Shown piece after piece: positions 14,974-18,025 of a DNA stretch of 18,025 bases. The notes below the pieces were generated by a model. The model saw only the letters and a list, made by a program, of their open reading frames with translations, ran no database searches and was not told the DNA's origin. The stretch comes from JAXHTH01 sp034211115 (lineage in GTDB: Bacteria; Planctomycetota; Phycisphaerae; Phycisphaerales; SM1A02): positions 1 through 18,025 of the forward strand of contig JAXHTH010000240.1 in NCBI GenBank assembly GCA_034211115.1. Reading direction: 5' to 3'. Each line of letters begins with the position of its first letter. Position 1 is the first letter of the stretch. A program made the translations under genes and the position numbers.

Positions 14974-15422
14974 TACCCCTCCCCCTCTTCCGCCTTCTTC
15001 TTCTTCGAGCTCCCCTTGCCGCGGGCGGCCTGCTTCTTCTCCCATTCCTGCACGTGCTTGAGGCCGCGGCGCTGGTCGCGGAGGCGTCGGGCCTTGCCCG
15101 CGCGCTGGCGGAGGTAATACAGCCGTGCCCGGCGGGCGTCGCCGCGGCGAACCACCTCGATCTGCGCGATGCGCGGTGAGTGGACGGGGAAGATCCGCTC
15201 CACGCCCTCGTTGGCCACGATCCGCCGCACCGTGATCATGCGGTTGATCCCGCTTCCCTTGTCGGAGATGAGCACGCCCTGGTAGACCTGGATGCGCTCC
15301 TTGTTGCCCTCGATGATGCGCACGTGGACGTTGAGCGTATCGCCGACGGTGAAGTAGGGCATCTCTTCGTCAGGGCGAAGCTGGTCGGCGACGACGGACT
15401 GAAGTGTTTGCTGCTGGTTCAT
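14973..15422 (-). CDS. rplS: 50S ribosomal protein L19
   Basis: A 149-aa protein with the L19 core: TVGDTLNVHVRIIEGNKERI, QVYQGVLISDKGSGINRMIT, VRRIVANEGVERIFPVHSP, RGDARRARLYYLRQRAGKA. L19 lies at the 30S-50S interface of the ribosome. The usual length is about 115-120 aa; the excess is a Lys/Glu-rich C-terminal tail (WEKKQAARGKGSSKKKKAEE), probably flexible. ATG 15422 is 6 bp after the trmD stop, so it belongs to the same transcript. The Shine-Dalgarno sequence is weak (AGGGATGA within the trmD end), consistent with translational coupling. Confidence 0.97.
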   Translation of the reverse strand: MNQQQTLQSVVADQLRPDEEMPYFTVGDTLNVHVRIIEGNKERIQVYQGVLISDKGSGINRMITVRRIVANEGVERIFPVHSPRIAQIEVVRRGDARRARLYYLRQRAGKARRLRDQRRGLKHVQEWEKKQAARGKGSSKKKKAEEGEG

Positions 15423-15428
15423 CGGACG

Positions 15429-16226
15429 TCATCCCTGGGTCGCGGCCCCGCTGATCGGGGAGGGGCTGGTTGGTTGATTCTCGAAAAGATCGGGTCGGCG
15501 CTTTCGCGTCCGCTCGATCATCATCTGCATTCGCCATTCGGCGACGGCCTGGTGGTCGCCGCTGAGAAGCACATCGGGCACGGCCCGGCCTTCCCAGACC
15601 CGTGGCCGCGTGTAATGCGGGCAGTCCAGCAGCCTCCGGCCGCCCGGGCCGGCCCCCGCGGCGGAGGCGATTTGATCCCCGCATGCGCCGTTGACGGTGC
15701 GGAGGGCGAAGGAATCCTCGCCCGCGGAATCCTCGTGTCCCAACGCGCCCGGGATGAGCCGGACGATGGCGTCCAGCAGCATCATCGCGGGCAGCTCGCC
15801 TCCGCTGAGCACGTAGTCCCCCACGCTGATCTGCATCGGTTCCAGGGCCTCGATGACCCGCTCGTCCACGCCCTCGTAATGCCCGGCGATGAGCAGCAGC
15901 CGCTCCTCGTCGGCGAGTTGCTCGACGCGCTGCTGTTGCAGCGGTTCGCCCTGCGGCGTGAGCAGGATTCGCCGCGCCGGCCGCTCATCCATCTGCTCGA
16001 CCGCGTGCACGCAGTCGTGCAGCGGCTGGCACATCATGACCATGCCCGGCCCGCCGCCGAAGGGTCGATCATCGACCTTCCTATGGCGGTTGTCGGCCCA
16101 GTCGCGGATGTTGTGCACGTGATACGCCGCGAGGCCGTTCTCGGCCGCCCGCCCGAGAATGCTCGCGCCCAGCACGGCCGGGAACATCTCCGGGAAGAGC
16201 GTCAGGATGTCAAACCGGGCGGGCAT
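15429..16226 (-). CDS. trmD: tRNA (guanine-N1-)-methyltransferase TrmD
   Basis: A 265-aa SPOUT methyltransferase that makes m1G37 in tRNAs with G36 using AdoMet, preventing +1 frameshifts. It starts MPARFDILTLFPEMF, as expected for the family. The knot-forming AdoMet site is visible in LLIAGHYEGVDERV (E118) and SVGDYVLSGGELPAMMLLD. The catalytic Asp is D201 in LLDCPHYTRP. Between EDSF (170-173) and LLDCPHY there are about 25 extra residues (LRTVNGACGDQIASAAGAGP), where the family usually has two to four, close to the interdomain loop of the active site. No Shine-Dalgarno sequence is visible upstream of ATG 16226: a heptamer array ends 4 nt from the start codon. It lies between rpsP and rplS. 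Confidence 0.97.
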   Translation of the reverse strand: MPARFDILTLFPEMFPAVLGASILGRAAENGLAAYHVHNIRDWADNRHRKVDDRPFGGGPGMVMMCQPLHDCVHAVEQMDERPARRILLTPQGEPLQQQRVEQLADEERLLLIAGHYEGVDERVIEALEPMQISVGDYVLSGGELPAMMLLDAIVRLIPGALGHEDSAGEDSFALRTVNGACGDQIASAAGAGPGGRRLLDCPHYTRPRVWEGRAVPDVLLSGDHQAVAEWRMQMMIERTRKRRPDLFENQPTSPSPISGAATQG

Positions 16227-16230
16227 GGGG

Positions 16231-16307
16231 GTGATGAGTGATGAGCGATGAGTGATGAGTGATAAGCGATGAGCGATGAGAGAGGGATCAGGGATCAGCC
16301 ATCAGGC
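16231..16307 (+). repeat. 7-bp-period array abutting the trmD start codon
   Basis: Eleven heptamers in phase: GTGATGA, GTGATGA, GCGATGA, GTGATGA, GTGATAA, GCGATGA, GCGATGA, GAGAGGG, ATCAGGG, ATCAGCC, ATCAGGC. It ends 4 bp upstream of the trmD ATG (minus strand) and occupies the place of its ribosome binding site. The block TCAGGGATCAGCC (16288-16300) also occurs at 14829-14841 in the array after the STAS gene. Confidence 0.9.
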
Positions 16308-16324
16308 TGCCGGGGCGGCCACGT

Positions 16325-16447
16325 CTTCAAGCCTCCAAGCCTCCAGGTCTTCAAGCCTCAAGACTCAAGCCTCAAGACTCAGGTCTCAAGACTCAGGTCT
16401 CAAGACTCAGGTCTCAAGACTCAGGTCTCAAGACTCAGGTCTCAAGA
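16325..16447 (-). repeat. 8-bp then 7-bp-period array running into the rpsP stop codon
   Basis: On the plus strand it starts with 8-bp units (CTTCAAGC, CTCCAAGC, CTCCAGGT, CTTCAAGC; 16325-16356) and continues as 13 heptamers (16357-16447), mostly alternating CTCAAGA and CTCAGGT, a near-perfect 14-bp repeat. On the minus strand the unit is GTCTTGA/GACCTGA; the first GTCTTGA contains the Ser codon and the TGA stop of rpsP (16444-16442). Near-identity of the 14-bp copies suggests recent expansion. Confidence 0.95.
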
Positions 16448-16720
16448 CTCCTGCGCCTCGAGCTTCTTCCCCGGTCGCGGCTCGCAGCCGGCCTTGCGGA
16501 GGAGGGAGGCGACCGTTTCCGACGGCTGGGCGCCGACGCTGAGCCAGTAATCGATGCGGTCGAGCTTCAGGCTCGCCTGCCGCTCCTCGTCGGCCAGCGG
16601 GTCGTACCACCCCAGCTCCTCGATGACCCGGCCGTTGCGCGGGGCTCGCTTGTCCATCGCGCAGAGACGGAAGAACGGACGATGTCGGCGACCGAATCGC
16701 TTGAGACGCAGGACGACCAT
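16442..16720 (-). CDS. rpsP: 30S ribosomal protein S16
   Basis: A 92-aa protein, the normal size for S16, which helps assemble the 30S body. It reads VVLRLKRFGRRHRPFFRLCA, MDKRAPRNGRVIEELGWYDP, then LDRIDYWLSVGAQPSETVAS, as in the family. ATG 16720 follows AAAGGAG by 10 nt; the longer open frame up to 16993 has no conserved sequence. It is the first gene of rpsP-trmD-rplS. The last codons (Gln-Glu-Ser-stop) merge into the heptamer array, so the C-terminal residues may derive from the repeat. A promoter candidate lies at 16966-16993, giving a leader of about 240 nt. Confidence 0.97.
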   Translation of the reverse strand: MVVLRLKRFGRRHRPFFRLCAMDKRAPRNGRVIEELGWYDPLADEERQASLKLDRIDYWLSVGAQPSETVASLLRKAGCEPRPGKKLEAQES

Positions 16721-16965
16721 AAACAGACAACTCCTTTCAAGCGCCAGCCTCGCCCGGGGCTCGGTCACGCGACCGATACGGGCGGGAGAGCCGTGGAGAG
16801 CGGAAGCGGGCCAGGTGCCCGTGTAGAGGAGGCATCCCGTTGTCGAGGGAACCCGGGCCCGGCCCCCGGATTCGACGGGCCGGCTCGCCGAGGCTCGCTG
16901 GGCGAGACGCCTTCTCGTCTTCCGCTCCGTGCGGCGATCCTTCAGCCGGCGGATGCGAACCGCAA

Positions 16966-16993
16966 ACGATAGCAGATGGCCCGCGGCGATCAA
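16966..16993 (-). promoter_or_regulatory. Candidate sigma-70-type promoter of the rpsP operon
   Basis: On the minus strand, TTGATC (16993-16988), a 16-bp spacer and TATCGT (16971-16966), each 4 of 6 matches to the consensus. It is suitably placed between the M50 gene's hairpin and rpsP. In GC-rich DNA such matches can occur by chance. Confidence 0.35.
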
Positions 16994-16995
16994 GC

Positions 16996-17025
16996 GCCGG
17001 CCGGGCGCCGCCCTCGCCGGCCGGC
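16996..17025 (-). terminator. Hairpin directly after the M50 protease gene
   Basis: GCCGGCCGG (16996-17004) and CCGGCCGGC (17017-17025) form a perfect 9-bp stem with a 12-nt loop, 4 nt beyond the TAG stop of the M50 gene. Only a weak pyrimidine tract follows, so an intrinsic terminator is possible but unproven. Confidence 0.4.
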
Positions 17026-17029
17026 TCTT

Positions 17030-17722
17030 CTAGCCGTAGACCACGTCCCACACCGGCGGGCTGCCGAACAGTGCCCCGGCCAGGTCCACATACAGGAAGG
17101 CCGGGATCATGCACGCCCCGAAGGCGCGGTCGAAGATCCCCGTGAAGAACACGAGCATGATGAACAGCATCCCCGCCAGCGGGGCCTGGGGGTGCTGGTA
17201 GAGCCGGTACATCCGCCGTGAGAGGCCCGAGAGGATCGACGAGCCGTCCAGGGGCGGCACGGGCATGAGGTTGAGGACCGCGAGGATGATGTTCAGCCAC
17301 CCGCCGGTCCAGAGGAAGACGGCGACGTTGCGATAGAGATTGTCGCCGCGGGGGCCGACGGCCAGCCAGATAATGAGCAGCGTCAGGGCGGCGAAGCAGA
17401 GGGCGAGGTTCATCGCCGGCCCCGCCCCGCTCACCACCACGCGGCCCTTCCGGCCCCAGCGGAAGCGGGAGGGATCGACGGGCATCACGCCCCAGGCGAT
17501 GCCGATGACGGCGAAGACGAGCAGCGACCAGGGCCCCATGTGCACCACGGGGTTCATGGTCATCCGCCCCAGCCGGCGCGGCGTGTCGTCGCCCTGCCAC
17601 AACGCCGCCCAGCCGTGGGCCAGCTCGTGCAGCGTGATCGAGAGGATCACCCAGAAAACCCAGCTCACCAGCTCGACGGTGCGGCCCTGCTGATACAGGT
17701 CATGAACCCACCAGGAAGACAT
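17030..17722 (-). CDS. Site-2-type membrane metalloprotease (M50 family)
   Basis: A 230-aa integral membrane zinc protease. The first metal motif is HELAH (H32, E33, H36 in ITLHELAHGWAAL). The second ligand is D159 in NLMPVPPLDGS. About five hydrophobic segments are visible (roughly 16-35, 64-80, 100-122, 136-153, 185-205), as in the compact rhomboid-like S2P subgroup without a PDZ domain. Site-2 proteases cut membrane-embedded substrates such as anti-sigma factors; the substrate here is unknown. ATG 17722 follows AGGAG by 11 nt; the open frame continues upstream to 17983 without membrane or conserved sequence. It is oriented with rpsP but is separated from it by a hairpin and a likely promoter. 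Confidence 0.92.
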   Translation of the reverse strand: MSSWWVHDLYQQGRTVELVSWVFWVILSITLHELAHGWAALWQGDDTPRRLGRMTMNPVVHMGPWSLLVFAVIGIAWGVMPVDPSRFRWGRKGRVVVSGAGPAMNLALCFAALTLLIIWLAVGPRGDNLYRNVAVFLWTGGWLNIILAVLNLMPVPPLDGSSILSGLSRRMYRLYQHPQAPLAGMLFIMLVFFTGIFDRAFGACMIPAFLYVDLAGALFGSPPVWDVVYG

Positions 17723-18025
17723 CTGAACGCGAACTCCTGCGGCTGGGGGATGGTCGAACCCGGACGGAGGGCCGATCATGCCCGCGGATCGGCGGTGGTG
17801 CAAGCGGGGCGGCCGCCCGGTGTCGGGGGAAGGAATATCCCGCCCTCCTGACCGATTCTTGACAGGCGAAGGCCGGGATTGTATAGGCGGCCACCAATAC
17901 CTCGACCTCGCGTTCGGCACCCCCGGCCCGCGGGAGCGGGAGCCGGGCGCGGACCACCTCGCATGGCCGGCCTTCACCACCACGCCTTCTCCGGCGGCAG
18001 GGCGCGGAGCAGAAGAGACGAGAGC
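17723..18025. other. Right-end upstream region of the M50 gene
   Basis: 303 bp with no complete gene. It carries a strong plus-strand promoter candidate (17859-17887). An ATG at 17963 opens a frame (MAGLHHHAFSGGRARSRRDE) to the window edge, but it has no clear ribosome binding site. Either a protein or a non-coding RNA gene could start beyond the promoter. Confidence 0.4.
17859..17887 (+). promoter_or_regulatory. Sigma-70-type promoter pointing out of the window
   Basis: A perfect -35 box TTGACA (17859-17864), a 17-bp spacer and TATAGG (17882-17887; 4 of 6 matches to TATAAT). Transcription would start near 17894 and run rightward, divergent from the M50 gene. Confidence 0.55.

Larger units (their letters stand above)
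16721..17029. other. Leader/intergenic region upstream of rpsP
   Basis: 309 bp between the M50 protease gene and rpsP, both minus strand. It holds a hairpin next to the M50 stop (16996-17025), a promoter candidate (16966-16993) and a GC-rich stretch with several possible stems that would form the rpsP leader. No gene was seen. Confidence 0.5.

Noticed and set aside
16325..16447. CRISPR array
   Set aside because: The units are 7-14 bp and contiguous, with no unique spacers and no cas genes; they are simple tandem repeats.
16868..16879. GGATTCGACGGG, identical to the conserved motif near the tmRNA 5' end, with GCAAACGAT downstream
   Set aside because: The upstream GGGGCTG pairing partner and any tRNA-like 3' end are missing; the 3' half would fall inside the M50 protease gene. 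Chance match in the rpsP leader.

Overview
The window is GC-rich chromosomal DNA, probably from a Planctomycetota bacterium of the Phycisphaerae type. The reasons are a secreted-protein tail with two dockerin/EF-hand-like repeats (DFDDNGRVDAADLLILLGQW) after a 'SPCIDAGDN...GAYEF' wall-protein module, a very large periplasmic tricorn-type protease, TolB-like propeller lipoproteins, and rpsP-trmD-rplS without rimM. This placement is inference; no rRNA is present to confirm it.

Layout. Positions 1-90 hold the junction of two truncated, outward-pointing gene ends: a CHAT-like C-terminal fragment on the minus strand and a dockerin-tailed fragment on the plus strand. Positions 733-4268 form a minus-strand cluster. 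In transcription order it is a TolB-like propeller lipoprotein, a second lipoprotein, a small unknown gene overlapping it, and a Xer recombinase. tRNA-Lys(UUU) lies at 4810-4882. It is followed on the plus strand by an overlapping pair, a SNF2-family ATPase and a SWIM zinc-finger protein (4934-9216). A convergent gap carries three copies of a 21-bp palindrome-forming repeat (9392-9470). Positions 9564-13451 (minus) encode a 1295-aa tricorn-like protease. Two small plus-strand genes follow: an unknown hydrophilic protein and a STAS-domain protein. Then, on the minus strand, come a site-2-type M50 protease (17030-17722) and the ribosomal operon rpsP-trmD-rplS (16720-14973).

The most unusual structure is a set of short-period (7-8 bp) degenerate tandem arrays at 507-562, 14776-14880, 14936-14973, 16231-16307 and 16325-16447. 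Four of the five start in register with a stop codon, so the repeat phase includes the last codons of the gene. Two of them fill almost the whole rpsP-trmD spacer, where rimM sits in many bacteria, and leave trmD with no visible Shine-Dalgarno sequence. They resemble the heptanucleotide STRR repeats described in cyanobacteria. The anchoring at stop codons is the observation I would follow first.

The other genes are mostly housekeeping or envelope functions: translation (rpsP, trmD, rplS, tRNA-Lys), chromosome maintenance (xer), periplasmic proteolysis and peptide turnover (tricorn, M50) and lipoproteins. The SNF2/SWIM pair is a recurrent but poorly understood nucleic-acid module.
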